In this document: one piece after another, positions 34,306 to 46,371 of the stretch
Position numbering within the stretch: position 1 is the stretch's first letter
Layout of the letters: every line of letters starts with the position of its first letter
Assembly (NCBI GenBank): GCA_001510575.1
Contig: LNGK01000010.1
Location: 805,825 to 869,824, forward strand
Origin: Knoxdaviesia capensis
Taxonomy: Eukaryota > Ascomycota > Sordariomycetes > Microascales > Gondwanamycetaceae
Reading direction: 5' to 3'
Length of the DNA stretch: 64,000 bases
Notes under the pieces: generated by a model
The model's database searches: none
Told to the model about the DNA's origin: nothing
Seen by the model: only the letters and a program-made list of their open reading frames with translations
Program-made: the position numbers and the translations under genes

Positions 34306-34689
34306 GGTGTCTGTTGTTGTCCTTGCAGGACACTGATGAAAAGGTGCGTTGGTGGGAAAGAGAGGATGATGTTGTAAGGTTGGAACTAAATGTATGTAGG
34401 TAAGTAGAAATTCCCAGGAGGAGGAGACTCTTGAAGAATAAATAGGCTGGAAGGGGGGGAGGGGGTCGGCTTGCCCTAACGTGGATAAGAAATTGTGCGA
34501 GTCAGTATGAAAGAAGCCAGTCCATCTCCGGCGATGCGGGGGGCACAGCCGCACAACTCCCGGCACGGCGAGTCAGTTCTTGGTAATTTTGTTTATTTGT
34601 ACAGAAACATATGGAAGCATTTTAACGATGTATGACTAGCAAGCTATATAATACGGCATAACCGATAACTAAGCACCTGGATCCCCCTC
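34306..34689. other. Short spacer between the two orphan genes
   Basis: This 384-bp spacer holds the upstream region of the coiled-coil orphan and the 3' end of the next one. No other feature was seen. Confidence 0.5.
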
Positions 34690-35406
34690 TCACGAGCGGA
34701 ACGGGTCTGCGCCGTTGTGACGCGGGACGAAGAAAAAGATACCGATATAACACATGCAAGCCATGGCCACGAGTAGCCACTTGACAAGCGTGGACTGCAT
34801 ACAGGTCAGGCAAGTCATCACCAACACTACAAGAGAGGCAAAGATTGCCTTGTATATGGCGCTACATGTACACGTCTTCAGATACCCGGCCACCTCGGTG
34901 GAGGCCAGCGCCACGGACTGCGCCGCCTTCTTGACGCCCGCCGACACGGCCATTCTGGGCGTGAAGGCCGCGAGGTCTGCGCGTAGGTCGCTGATCTGCT
35001 GCCCCACCTGCGCGATACCCCGCTGGTGCTCCGCGACGAGCTGGGCCAGTGGGGCCACCGTCTGCGGGCCGTCCACCGTCACAGCGGCATCCGTGGCCGG
35101 CTGTGTGTGGCCGGACGGCCAGCCGTCTCTGGCGCCGAGTCCGCGGCGCGCTTCATGCCCTCGGCCCCAGCCGGGATTCGACGAGACGTTTGGTCGGCGC
35201 GTCGGAGCACGGCGTGTGCGGCTCCTCGCCGGGCTGGTGCAGGGTCGCGAAGTCGGCGGTTCTGGACGTCGGCGTCGGGACGGGGGACGCGTCCGCGGTG
35301 GTTGCGGGCGATGCGGGCGAGAAAGGGTATCCGAGTGAGGGCATGGCTTGGACCGGGGCGGTGGGCGGCGGGCCCTCCGGGGCTTGTCTCTCTCCGTGTC
35401 GGCCAT
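34690..35406 (-). CDS. Orphan membrane protein; 5' part uncertain or frameshifted
   Basis: As read in one frame, 238 aa from the ATG at 35406. The C-terminal half is convincing: a coiled-coil stretch (L-V-A-E-H-Q-R-G-I-A-Q-V-G-Q-Q-I-S-D-L-R-A-D-L) and two membrane segments (about 168-190 and 200-222) before a short polar tail. The N-terminal half in this frame is Arg/Pro-rich and looks like an out-of-phase reading. Between 35344 and about 35155 the next frame has the codon use expected here (third positions nearly all G/C) and reads P-S-L-G-Y-P-F-S-P-A-S-P. A frame change near 35110-35160 is therefore likely, from an unrecognised intron, a sequence error or decay. Family unknown. Confidence 0.45.
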   Translation of the reverse strand: MADTERDKPRRARRPPPRSKPCPHSDTLSRPHRPQPPRTRPPSRRRRPEPPTSRPCTSPARSRTRRAPTRRPNVSSNPGWGRGHEARRGLGARDGWPSGHTQPATDAAVTVDGPQTVAPLAQLVAEHQRGIAQVGQQISDLRADLAAFTPRMAVSAGVKKAAQSVALASTEVAGYLKTCTCSAIYKAIFASLVVLVMTCLTCMQSTLVKWLLVAMACMCYIGIFFFVPRHNGADPFRS

Positions 35407-38400
35407 TGTTGCCGCTGCTGCTGCTGCTGTAGCTCTGTGGTCAGGGTATCGCTGGCTAGTGGTGTGCAGACAAAGTTAAGAGGCTGTGCGCTGTATTCAC
35501 TGGCCGAGGGGAGCGAGAACACGATAAAGTGCGTCTGCGGGGAACTTAGTTCTATGACAAATAAGTGTGTAAAGAAGCGCGAGATCTCATAAGTTCTGAT
35601 TCAGATCGGTAGTAAGCCACGAAGAAAAAGATGACAAAGGATTTTCGGCGTCTCGGGACTCCGGGGTGGACGCGCCGGAAATGGCCGGGAAAGTGGACTC
35701 TCACGAACACACGCTGCAGATATGGGTTGAAAGATACATGAAGAAAACTCAGACCGGTGCTGTGCTTCAGGCAATCTCTCTCATGGAGCTCAACTGCATC
35801 ATCAGACTGTCGATATATACACCAGTGTACCGACGTGGGGATGCATGCCATGACCTGGTATATCAGTGACTAGTAAATGGCTGGAATGAGGTTGAGAAGC
35901 AAGTTCCTCAGTCAATGGGACGAGAGAATCGTCTAAATTCACTAGTTAGCCTCGAAACAAAGAACCTCGTTAGCTTCCCAAGATGGCGCCAAGGCTCGGG
36001 CCGGGCGGCTCCACTCTGCCGGCGCCGGGTCCGGGGACCTCCAACCTGCACTCCGGTCCGCCGCACGACACCGCATTCAACCACCAGAGCTGCGAAGCCG
36101 TGCATACATGCACGTATGGTACTATGCTCGCGTGTATGCAGCTCTCCCGTACAGGCAGTGGTTACGTGTGCCGGAAGACGACTCAAGACGCCATTCCCGA
36201 TGGTGGAACCCGCGCGAGGAGCGGTTTCGGCCTCCCCAGAGACGAAAAGAGCAAACAAGGACGTTCGTCCGTCTGGTTCAGGGAGACAGATGTTGGCTCT
36301 CTCCCTTCTGATCCACGGTGACACGAAACAGAGTCAGATTCTCGATATGTGGAGTGAGGTGGTGCACCTGGGTCTGGGTGTAACCCTAAGTGTTCAGGAA
36401 GAAAGTGTGGGTGGGTATGAAGCCCAAACGGGCTGTGCAGGGGAAAACACAGGAATGAGGCACACCCACACCAGTTCGTGTGAAACAGCAGTGTAGCAGC
36501 ACTCTATCGAACATGTACCCAAAATACTGTACAGTATATTGCCTGCCAAGGCCCGGAAGGACTCTCAAAACAGGCAGTATCGGAATACAACGTCGCTTTG
36601 CTTTCTTTCTGCCTTTTTCAGGGTCCTCCTCTCACCCAAGATCGTGTGGATGCGTGTGTGTGTGTGTGTGTGCCAGTCGATCTGCAATTTCACCGCAGGA
36701 CTTTTCCCAGTTTGGCATCAAGCTGTGTGTGGTTATTTTAGAGGAGGCTAGGGGGGGCGAGACAAAGCCCGGGGGATGTTCTTTTTTTGAGATGGATGCA
36801 CCCGGGGAGGGCATGGATAGGCATATTCCCCCGGGCTATAGATCCTGGGCGGGCGCGGTTGGGTCGGTGTACCGACTACGGACAAAGCGGTAACGAAAGA
36901 ACCAGGTGTCATCTGCCCAATTAGGCGACGTATGCTGTGGGGAGGGGGGAGGGATGGAGGGATTTCAGGCACCCCCCCGTCCCGTATATTGTATTTTAGG
37001 GTTGTTCACTCTCGGCCTGGAGTAACCATAACGCAGAGGGACTCAGGGTCGATTCGTTCGTCCTACACTTACCAAAACGGGGCGTGACGTTTTTTCTTGG
37101 TTCTTCGGTTTTAATCAGATGGTCCTACGTTGGACGGGAAGAGCAGAGGACACCCACAAAGAGATGTGTACGTAATCGCACCCTGCATACGAAGCATGTA
37201 TACGAAGATGGAGATGGAGGGAGGGCAGACACACAACCGGGGAGAAGCCGGGAGAACAAACGGACGACCAACAAGAGACGAACGAAGATGTCAGTCACAC
37301 CACACCTCTGGCAGGTCCTGGGGGGTGTGAGAGAACTGGGCACTAAGCAGGGAAGCTTCATCAGCGGGGCGTGCTGGGTTTGGTTGTAAGGCTCAATACA
37401 GTATATGTCCCGGATAGGCGAAGTGGCGTTGAAAGGCAAGTCAAGGGCTGATAATCCGCAGGTTATGCTTACTGCAGACTGTTGAAACCCTCACCCATCT
37501 CTCTCTGTGTGTCTCTCTCTCTCTCTCTCTCTCCATGGATGTCGTCTATCTCTCCCATTTCCATGGCGACAATTGGGTAGCTCCGAGCCGAGTGTTTGCA
37601 GGTGCCGGCAGCTGGTGTCTCTACTTCTGCAAACTGGACCGGCTTTTTTCCACTTCACGCGCGCTCGGGAATGGAAGCTGCACCTGTGAGTCGTCGTCGA
37701 TGCGCACCTGCCTGCCTTTCTCCCAGGCCACACCACTCTCTCGTCCTATGAAACCCGCCGAAGACGGAGAGGGCCACGGAGTCATAGGGCAAAGCCACAC
37801 CGGCTTGGTCACCACCCTCGAAGGGCAAACAAAGGCAGCCGTTTTTTGGTCGTTTTGTGTGTTGGCCGGTCGGTCCGTGAACAGTAAATGTAGCCGGGTT
37901 GGGCTTTTTCAGCTTCTCGAGCCCCCCCTGGGATATAAGGAGGGGAAAAAGAGGAATCTGACATGCAGACAGACCGCCACAGGAGACATAGAGAGTAAGC
38001 GCCAGTATGGAAGAGGCCAACACGCATATGCAGGAGCCGCAAAACAGACCAAAAACAAGATGCGTCCGAGAGAGAGGCAAAGGGCCAAAGGAAGGGAATA
38101 TCGAAACTGGACGGAGGGGCGCAACGACGCAGGAGAACGGTGCAGGACACCGACGCGATGATTTGTCGAGACCGGGGGACATCACCATCGTCAAACGCCC
38201 CCCCGATAGCAGCACGGATGGTGATTTGATGGAAATTCCGGTAGTGGCACTCAGCCGACCGCAGATGAAGGAAACAGAACCAGAAAATACGTATAAAAAC
38301 AAAAATAGAGTAAGATGCACGCATCCAACCCACCTATAGCACAGCACTGGTGGAGGTGGGGAAAGGCGCAGCAGGAGCAGCATGTTACAGCGCCCTGCAT

Positions 38401-39850
38401 GCAGCAAACAAGAATAACACCACAGCCTGGGGACTCTGCTTGTGACTTGGCCGTTGGAAATATTGTGTAGGAGATGAGTGTCCCGGGCGGAAGACGCGGA
38501 TGAGAAGACGAGAGAACACAGTTACACGTATTCCCGGCAATTCACGACGGCCGAAAACCGGAGGTCAGATTCAAATCAACAGAGAAGGAACTGGCGGGCG
38601 GTTTTGACGGCGGCCACTTCCCTCGTTGCAGATCACCGCAAAGTGCAACCACTCGCCCACGCTTCCCCTGTCTGCCTATTTCCAGCTTCATGAACCGGCA
38701 GGGCAGGAGCTGTCAGTGCATCGCTCTTTCCGCTTTTGAGGCCAGGCTCTGTGTGTTTTGTGGCTGAAGTGTCCCCTGTTCTGTTTGTGTGGCTTCACCT
38801 ACTTTTCACACTTCCTTGATTTTCTTTTCCTTTTTAGGTGCTGCCCCTCACCGAGACTTCTCCCGAGCTTCAACAACAGCTTCTTCTTTTCTTCTTCCTC
38901 TCTCCAGCTCCTCCCAGCTTTCGGGTTCATCTTATATCCATCTCCTTCTCCGTCACCACTACACTACATCTCTAGCCTCTGCTTCGTCTTTTTGTAATTT
39001 TAGAGTAATTGCATTTCTCTTTCTCTATCATCCACTTTCCTCTATCTTTTTTCCTCCATTATACACACTTTGCTATACGGCTTTCTCTTTTGTCTTGTTC
39101 CAGGTCATCTGCTGCCTCTGTGCCTTTTTTTCTTTTGTCCCGTTTGCTACATATCCCCCTTTAGGACTTATTCTCGTTTACTACATATCCCTCTTTGGGA
39201 CTTGTTCTCGTTTGCGTATATCCCTCCTCTTTTGTCTCTGTCTGCCTCCCTCTCTTTCTTCGTCCTCTGTGTGCCTTTCAGGTTACTTATTTAGCTGTAT
39301 TTCTTCTTCCTCCAGCTATTACCAACTATCATCTACCACTACTATACAAAAGCGTTGCCCAGGTTGTGGCTCTCTCTTTGTTTCTGTCCCAGATTGCAGA
39401 TCGTTTAATGACTCTATCGTTCCTGCTCCTGGTGATATGATGTATAAAAGCCTGCTCTCTGCCCTTCCGCCGATTATGATATCACGTTCCGAATAACTTC
39501 CTTTTTCTCTTCCTTCTTCGTCTGCTTCTATTTCTCTTTAGACTTATTTATTTCTTCTGGCTCTTCCCCTGGTCTTGTGATTATATTTTGTTCCTAAGCC
39601 ATTCTTCTGGAGTGTTTGATTCTTCCTCTTTACATCTCATCTTTTGTCCCATCTTCATCTACACTGATACCCTACCCTTCTCTAACTCTGTGAGTCTCCT
39701 TATCCTCACCTTAGAAGCTGTTCCTCTTGCTCTTCTCTCTTCTCTCTTCTTCCCTCTAGGTATATGTCTCCCCTCAACAGCTTGCATGTGCTAACCTTCT
39801 TCACTCTCAGACTGCTTTTACCCATACACCCCCACCCACCTTCCGGCCCA
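35407..39850. other. 4.4 kb intergenic region upstream of the STAND gene
   Basis: No gene is supported. It contains GT/CT microsatellites (about 36655-36672, 37507-37533), telobox-like words near 36381 and 36992, and from about 38.8 kb a long pyrimidine-rich leader. TATAAAAG at 39443-39450 is a plausible TATA box for the STAND gene. The 250-codon minus-strand frame at 37655-38407 has no coding character. Confidence 0.5.
39443..39450 (+). promoter_or_regulatory. Possible TATA box of the STAND gene
   Basis: TATAAAAG lies about 400 bases upstream of the chosen ATG, in a CT-rich region. A leader of that length is long but consistent with other genes in this window. Confidence 0.35.
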
Positions 39851-42800
39851 ATGGACTTGCAGCAAAACCGCGAGGAAATTGAGGCCCAGTTTGCCTCCCT
39901 CATCGAAGAGGCTCTTCAGGACTACTGTGCGGCCAACGGCGTCGAAAAGACCGTCTTCACCGACACGCCCCTCAAGTCGGCCAACGACCTTATCAGTCTC
40001 GTCAAATCTCATAATGAGAACTTCAAAAACTTCAGAGACCGGGAGCGCCGCCTGATCGACATCGTGGGAGATATTCTCAAGCCCATCGAGCGTATCGGCG
40101 GCCTGGCCGTCTCCGTGGCCGGCGATGCCTTCCCCCCCAGCCAGGGCATCTTCACCGCCGTCATGTTCCTGATCGACGCGGCAAACGACGTCTCCGAGTG
40201 CTATGACGGCATCATAGATCTGCTGGCTTCGCTCCAGGACTTCACCGTGCGTCTGCACTTTTACCTGCGCCAGGAAATGTCTCCCGAGCTCCGAGACAAG
40301 GCCGTCCAGATCATGGCCGCGTTATTCCGAGTTCTGCTGATTTCCACCACCGAGATCCGCCGTGGCCGCGCCCGCTCGTACTTCCGCCGCCTTTTTGGCC
40401 GCGATAGCCCTGTCCAAGGTGCCATCAAGGAGCTGGAACAGCTGACCCTGGGCGAGGAGCGCCTCGTTATGGCCGAGATCCTCTTCGAGATCAAGCGCGC
40501 GCTCTCTCAGAATCATCATCTCTCGGATCAGATACAGTCGCTGCGGAGTGATAATCGTGAGCAAGCCGCCGCTTCCAACCGCCAGCGCCTCAAGGAGATT
40601 CTCTCTCCTTCCGTCTTCTCCGAGGATCGCTTCAAGTTTCTGGAGAAGTCTCGCACCAAGGGAACTGGCGAGTGGATAGTCAACGATCCTGCCTTCAACT
40701 CGTGGTTCAACGGCGACGTTCCGTACCTTTGGATCTCTGGAAGTGCCGGTAAGTCCACTAGCCCCTCCCATTACGGCTTCCGTTCGCCCTACCATACCCT
40801 CCTCTTCATCGTCCTCGCCATCCTGCTCCTCTACCTCCTACTCTCCTTCCTTCACCTCTTCTTCCTCCTCCTCATTCTCCTCCTCGTCGTCACGCTCCTC
40901 CTCCTTCACCTTCTTCACCCCCTCTCTCTATAGGTACCTCCCTTTTGCCACCACCGGAACGTATCCACGCTAACCTGATCGCCATCTTCTCTCTAGGAAC
41001 GGGCAAATCCTATCTCGCCTCCAAGCTCATCTCCTGGGGATCCGAGTTTCTGTCCAAGGACCAACATGTCGCCTCCCACTCTCTCGTTTACTTCTTTTTC
41101 CGCGAAACCGATCCCGAGACTCGATCCATGCACCAAGCTCTTCGTGATATTGCTTACCAACTCAGCGAAGACGACGATTTCTATGCCAAGGAGCTGCTGA
41201 AGCGCGTCAACTCCAGCGACGACATCAAGACCATCCCGTCTGCCTTCCGCGAGCTGGTTGTCGGCCCTCTCACTGCCGATACCCGAGACCGGAAGGTGTT
41301 CATCGTCCTGGACGGCATCGATGAGGCCGACGAGCAAGACCTGGATGAGTTTCTCATCTCCATGAAGGAGCTCACCGATATCCCCACCAACTCTGTTAAG
41401 GTCCATGTGGCGCTTGTCGGCCGGCCCAACATGTACGACGCCATTGCCGTGAACCTTGACGAGGACGATTCAGGCTCCAAGCTCGGAAAGGTCATCGTCA
41501 CCACAGAGCGCATTGCCCCCGATGTTCGTTCGTTCATTGTCGAGGAAGTGCGCAAGTCCCGGGTCCTGCGCCGCTCCAGCGACGCGTTCAAGCAGGATGT
41601 CATCAATATCCTGGCCGAAAGAGTCAACGGTCTGTTCATCCTCGCCCAGTTCATGGTGTCTGAGATGAACAACAACACCCGTCGTGGCTCCATCCTCGAG
41701 AGTCTGCAGAAGTTCCCCAAAGAAGTCGACGACATGTTGCGCCAAACGCTCCAGCGTCTGGAGGCAACCCTGTCGCCGGGTGAGATTGAGGATCTGAATG
41801 AGCTTCTGGTCTGGGTGTTCTGCTCGCAAGAGACGCTCAGCTTGGAGCAGATCACCACCGCCCTTACAATCAAGTTTGGCGACCCGCCCATCAATCTCGA
41901 AGAGTCCATCCGTGGCCAGTACTCGGGTTTCTTTACTCTGATTCGCGAGGACGGCCTTACCACCTCCGATCTCATGACCCAGCAGGAATCCAAGCGCGAC
42001 CGCCGCAGCCAGTCTCATTCCCGCACTCGCTCGGAGAGCAGCAACGACTACAGCCGCAGCCCGGACCACATTGCCCAACTCGACTTCAGCTTCAACTCCA
42101 ACCCTGTTACCACCGAGGTGACCTTCTTCCACGCCTCCATCACCGAATTCTTCCGAAAGACTACTAGCAGCTTCCCTCCTGCCTCGGCCATTAACAGCGC
42201 GGCGCCTCCTCAGATCGGGTTCAACCTGGACGACGCCCGCTGTCTGGTCCTCAAGACGTGTCTGCGGGTGCTGACCGAGCCCGGCTCGTTCCACATCAAG
42301 GTTCACGGAAGTGGTCTCTGGCAGTACGCTGCGTGGTACTGGCAGGAACATCTTGTTGCCGTCGACCGCTCCAAGGTCGATGCGGTGGACAAGAAAGTCA
42401 TTGGCCGTGCGCTGTACAAGTTGATTGCCAAGCAGAAGTACATCCTGGGCTGGACAAAGGAGGAGGACAGCCTGCGGCTCTTCCTGGACCAAAACATGGA
42501 AAGTCTTCATGCGTGGCTGTCGGACCCTGACGTTGTCAGTGGCCTTGGCGTCGATGCCCTTGCATGGGTGAAGGAGGCCTTGGCCCGTCCGGGTGGACTG
42601 GTGGAGCACATCGGCCGGCTTTACTCCAAGGCATGGCTCGATCCGAACTTTGATGTGTACACGCCCACGACCGACTGTCTGCAGATCGTCCATAGCGTGG
42701 CCTATGTGCAGGCTGGCAACACTTGGCTAGATGCCTATGTCAAGTGGTCGGAAATCCCCATCCGCACCCGAGTCAAGACCGCCTCCGACTGGGCCAACAT

Positions 42801-44802
42801 TGCGAAGACGGCGCATTGGTACCGTCGTGTCGGCAGCGCGTTTGTCAATTTCGGCATCCAGGAAGAGGCGCTGGCGCACTACCAAAAGGCGTTTGTCATT
42901 GACCGCAACATTGTCGAGACGTGTGGCAGAATTGCCTACTGCTACTACATCAACAAGGACTACCAGAAGGCGCTGATCCGCAACCTGATGTGCGAGTGCA
43001 TCGAGGAGAAGAACATTGCAGAGGGCGTGTTCAAGAAGGCCAAAGACATCGACTACAGCAACTGGCGGCTGTACACCAACCAGTTCCAGATTGCATTCTG
43101 CTACCAACAACTAGGCCGGTACGAAGAGTCGTTCCGGTACTACCGCAAGGCGATCAAGAACTCATACGAGAAGACCGGGTTTGCGCCCGAGTCGGCGTAT
43201 CTGTGGGTTCTGGCGTCGCGCAACCGCCACACCGAGGTGATGAGCCTGCTGAAGTGGATGAACAAGCAGCCCCGGAACCTGACCAAGGCCGAGCAGCAAA
43301 AGCTCCTCAGCTTCCAGCTAGCCGAGGAAGCTAAGAAGAACCAGGATGCGGCGAACGCTGAGGAGCAGCCTCCCGGCTCCACCCCCGCGTCGCCGCCGTC
43401 TCCGGTTACTCGGCTGACGGATTTCCTGATCGACCGCGCAGCGGAGATGACGACGATGGAAGGCATGATTCCGCGGGCGGCGTGCATCTGTGGCGACGTG
43501 GCTTTCATGGCTAATGCGTACCGCGTGGCCATTCAGGAGGCCATGCACCGGCAAGACCCGGCCAAGGAGCAATACCTGCGCCTGTCTCTTGCCAGTCTCC
43601 GATACTATGACCGCGACTATCAAAAGGCGATTTCCATCCATGAGGAAATTCTTTCCATCGGCAGCCATCTGCGCGGCAGTCTTCTAGTCCGCCGCATGCA
43701 CATCATGTCGCTGCGGGCGCTCGCGCTGGTGTACAAGCAACTTGTCAACATGTGTCGCGGCGTGGACGAGGCGGCGGTAAAGTACTGGTTGGAGCAGATG
43801 GTGACACTACAAGACCACCTCCGACGCCACCAGCGGAAGGACATGCCGCAGCGGCTGGTTGGGTTGGATGTCAACGATGCCATGCTGTACCGTGGACTGT
43901 TCATGCGCATCCAGGGCCACCGCCCGGAAGCACAGAACCTGCTCTCCGGCATCATCCGCGAGAGTTTGGCGCTCCTCGTCGATGGCGAGCCGGAGAACGA
44001 CGTATACGCACTGGAGAACATTGCGCGCACGTTGGTGGCGCTGGGCGACTCGCGCAATGCGCGGGCTCTAATGCAGAGCATGCGGCGTCCGGCCAGCGAG
44101 CAGCTCAGCACGTCGACGTTTGAGGGCTGGGGCTTGTCGGAGGCTGCGGGTGGAGGAGTGTCGAGAAACCGCGACGTGCGCGCCGGTAGACGGGCGGCGG
44201 CGGCCAGCAGTGATGACGACGATGCCACCAAGACGAGCACCCAGTCGACGGAATCGGAGAAGGAGAGCCAGGCGGCATCTGACGAGGCGCTGACGCTGCG
44301 CTCCCGCACGTCGGGACACGCCGCAAGCACGCTCTCGTCGATGCAGCCGCTGCTACCGTACCTGCACTCGCAGCGCCGGGTGTGCCTGCAGTGCCTGAAC
44401 ACGCTGCTTCGGTCGGAGGACTTTGCGGTGTGCACGCACTGTCTCGACACGTTCTGCTTGAGCTGTCTGGAGGATGTGATCCAAGCGCCGGGCAACCTGG
44501 GGCTGAGATCGACGCAGCAGAGCAGGCCGGCAGGCACCGAGGACGCGGCCGCCGGGGCTAAGGACCCGAAGACGGCAGCGGCAGCGGCGGCGGCGGCGGC
44601 GACGGCGCAGAAGCAGCAGATATCGCCGTACCAGAGCGCGGTGGTGGTGTGCCGGCGCGACCACGAGTGGTTCATTGTGCCGAGCCTGAAGACGAATCTG
44701 CGGCGGGGCGAGATCCTGGTGGGCGACATGGACGTGGTCGATCTGGAGGACTGGAAGGAGGCGATCCGGGCGAAGTGGGTTGAGCCGGGCGGTGTTCACT
44801 AG
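39851..44802 (+). CDS. STAND NTPase with Goodbye domain, NACHT-like core, TPRs and zinc-binding tail
   Basis: Two exons (39851-40748, 40997-44802) encode 1567 aa. The N-terminal 200 or so residues match the fungal Goodbye domain pattern, with F-P-P-S-Q-G-I-F-T-A-V-M-F-L-I-D-A-A-N-D-V-S and Y-D-G-I-I-D-L-L. The NTPase follows: Walker A L-W-I-S-G-S-A-G-T-G-K-S at about 292-303, Walker B K-V-F-I-V-L-D-G-I-D-E-A-D-E, and the V-A-L-V-G-R-P-N strand. A helical region and TPR-like repeats (about 900-1000 and 1090-1290) follow. Near 1430-1460 a Cys-rich module has three C-x2-C pairs, with a later C-R-R-D-H-E-W. STAND proteins of this kind are thought to be signalling or nonself-recognition switches that oligomerise on ligand binding; the ligand is not evident. 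The intron falls inside the P-loop. Confidence 0.9.
40749..40996 (+). other. Double intron inside the STAND P-loop
   Basis: The 248-nt gap starts with GTAAGT and ends with CTCTCTAG. At 40932-40935 it contains TATAG directly followed by GTACCT, so an acceptor and a donor touch with no exon between. The second part, 40934-40996 (63 nt), has its own CGCTAAC branch site, is divisible by three and lacks stops. The first part (185 nt) is a pyrimidine-rich tract of CTC repeats. Confidence 0.65.
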
Positions 44803-46356
44803 GGGTGAGCAGGTGTCTCGCCGGCGGTGGGTCTGCTTCTGATGTCTTACGTCTGCAGCTGTAGTCTACAGTCCACGGCTAGTTCCCCCAGCTCCCAGTT
44901 CGCCGCCCGTCGGAGGATAGGAGTGTTACGACCGTGAAAGAGAGGAATCGCACGGACAGAGAGATGATTGATTGTATTCTACACCTCTCGGTTTTTTTTT
45001 AGATTGCTTGGCATCCAGTGGACGAGGTGGTGGTTACATAGGCGAGAAACGAGGGGGAGGGGTTCGTCCAGATTGGGAAGCTCAGAATGGGGAAGATAGA
45101 TTGCGGAGGAGAGGGGAGGATACGGCGCTTAGGGAGTTTGTTCTCAGCAAGCAAAGCATGATTAACTACATTCCGGGGATCGGTGTTTTTATTTTTATGT
45201 CTTTTGGTGGTTTTGGTGTTCTGTGTGGCCTGGCCTTTCAAGTACTGTATGCCTTGGGGTTTTGTTGTCTTCGAGGGGTCGTGTATTTGGTATAGCAAAG
45301 GCTTGGTTGGTTTGACGTGCCTGTAGTCTTTCGTTGAAAGTGATGGTATTATTTAAGCGGAGAGTGGGCATTAGTTGGTTTGCGTGAGGTGCGGTGAACT
45401 TCGTACTGTACGTATGTGTAGTAGTATGTCGATATGCAGGCCGAGACACGGGAGATTGTGTAGGTGGGAGGTGGCGGAGGGGTCGCGATAAGAAGACGGC
45501 GAACGAGAACCCGACGACCGCCGCTGACGAGACGCAGGTATAGTCAAGTGCTTGGTTATAACCAGAGTGGACCGTCCACGTACTGCATTACATAGGGGAG
45601 GGGGGAGAGCGTTACGTGGATTGTGGTGGTGTTTGGGGGAGGGAAATAAACAGGGCTGAGGAGACAAAGCCGTGGGATGGGATGGGAATAGAGCGAGTGC
45701 GTGTGTTGGTGCGGGATGACATCACCGACTACTGCTCCTGTTACAGACTACGAGAAGACGGGGGTTTCGTGTAGGTGGATCGGGGGGTTCTACAGAGCCT
45801 CTCTTCCTCCTCCCTCCCTATCTCAGGAGAGTTTTCCTCGGTCCGGAGACGCGGGGAGTCTGGGAGGTGTCGATGTCCCGGGGCCGGAAGGGGGGGCGCG
45901 GGCGCATCTCCCGGGGGACGGACTTCGGGGCAGCCCTGTTGGCCGGGCCACCAACACGAGCACTCTCTTCTCTCTGTGCGTGTGTGTGTGTGTGTGGGTG
46001 CGTGGGTGCTGGGTTTCCCCCTGGCTGTGGGCGATAAGATTGTCCGAGGGGGCCACGCCAGACAGGGGTGAACCCAGGGACCCACGACCAACGGGGCGTT
46101 TTTTTCTTTTTTTTTGCTTGGGTTTTTGTGCCTTGGTGGTGGGACGGAGGGGTTGGGGCGCCGATCTTGCGGTTTGGCGTGTTCGTGCAAATCACCATCG
46201 GGGGGATAACGACAAGCGACTTATCTCCTCTGGTCCTTTCCTTGTTTCCCTCTCTTCTCTTGTTTCTTTTCCCTTTCTGGTCGTTGGCAACTGAGCTTTC
46301 TCTAGGCCTGGATCGACTGTCTAAAACGTTGCCACGAGTCTGGATTCGTGAGTGCA

Positions 46357-46371
46357 GTTAGGGTTAGGGTA
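46357..46371 (-). promoter_or_regulatory. Telomere-like double box
   Basis: GTTAGGGTTAGGGTA on the plus strand reads TACCCTAACCCTAAC on the minus strand. It could be a telobox pair bound by a TRF-like factor. The length also matches about two telomeric repeats, so a template of a telomerase RNA cannot be excluded by sequence alone. Confidence 0.35.

Noticed and set aside
37655..38407. 250-codon minus-strand frame
   Set aside because: No domain, no coding codon bias, and overlaps equally open frames on the other strand.
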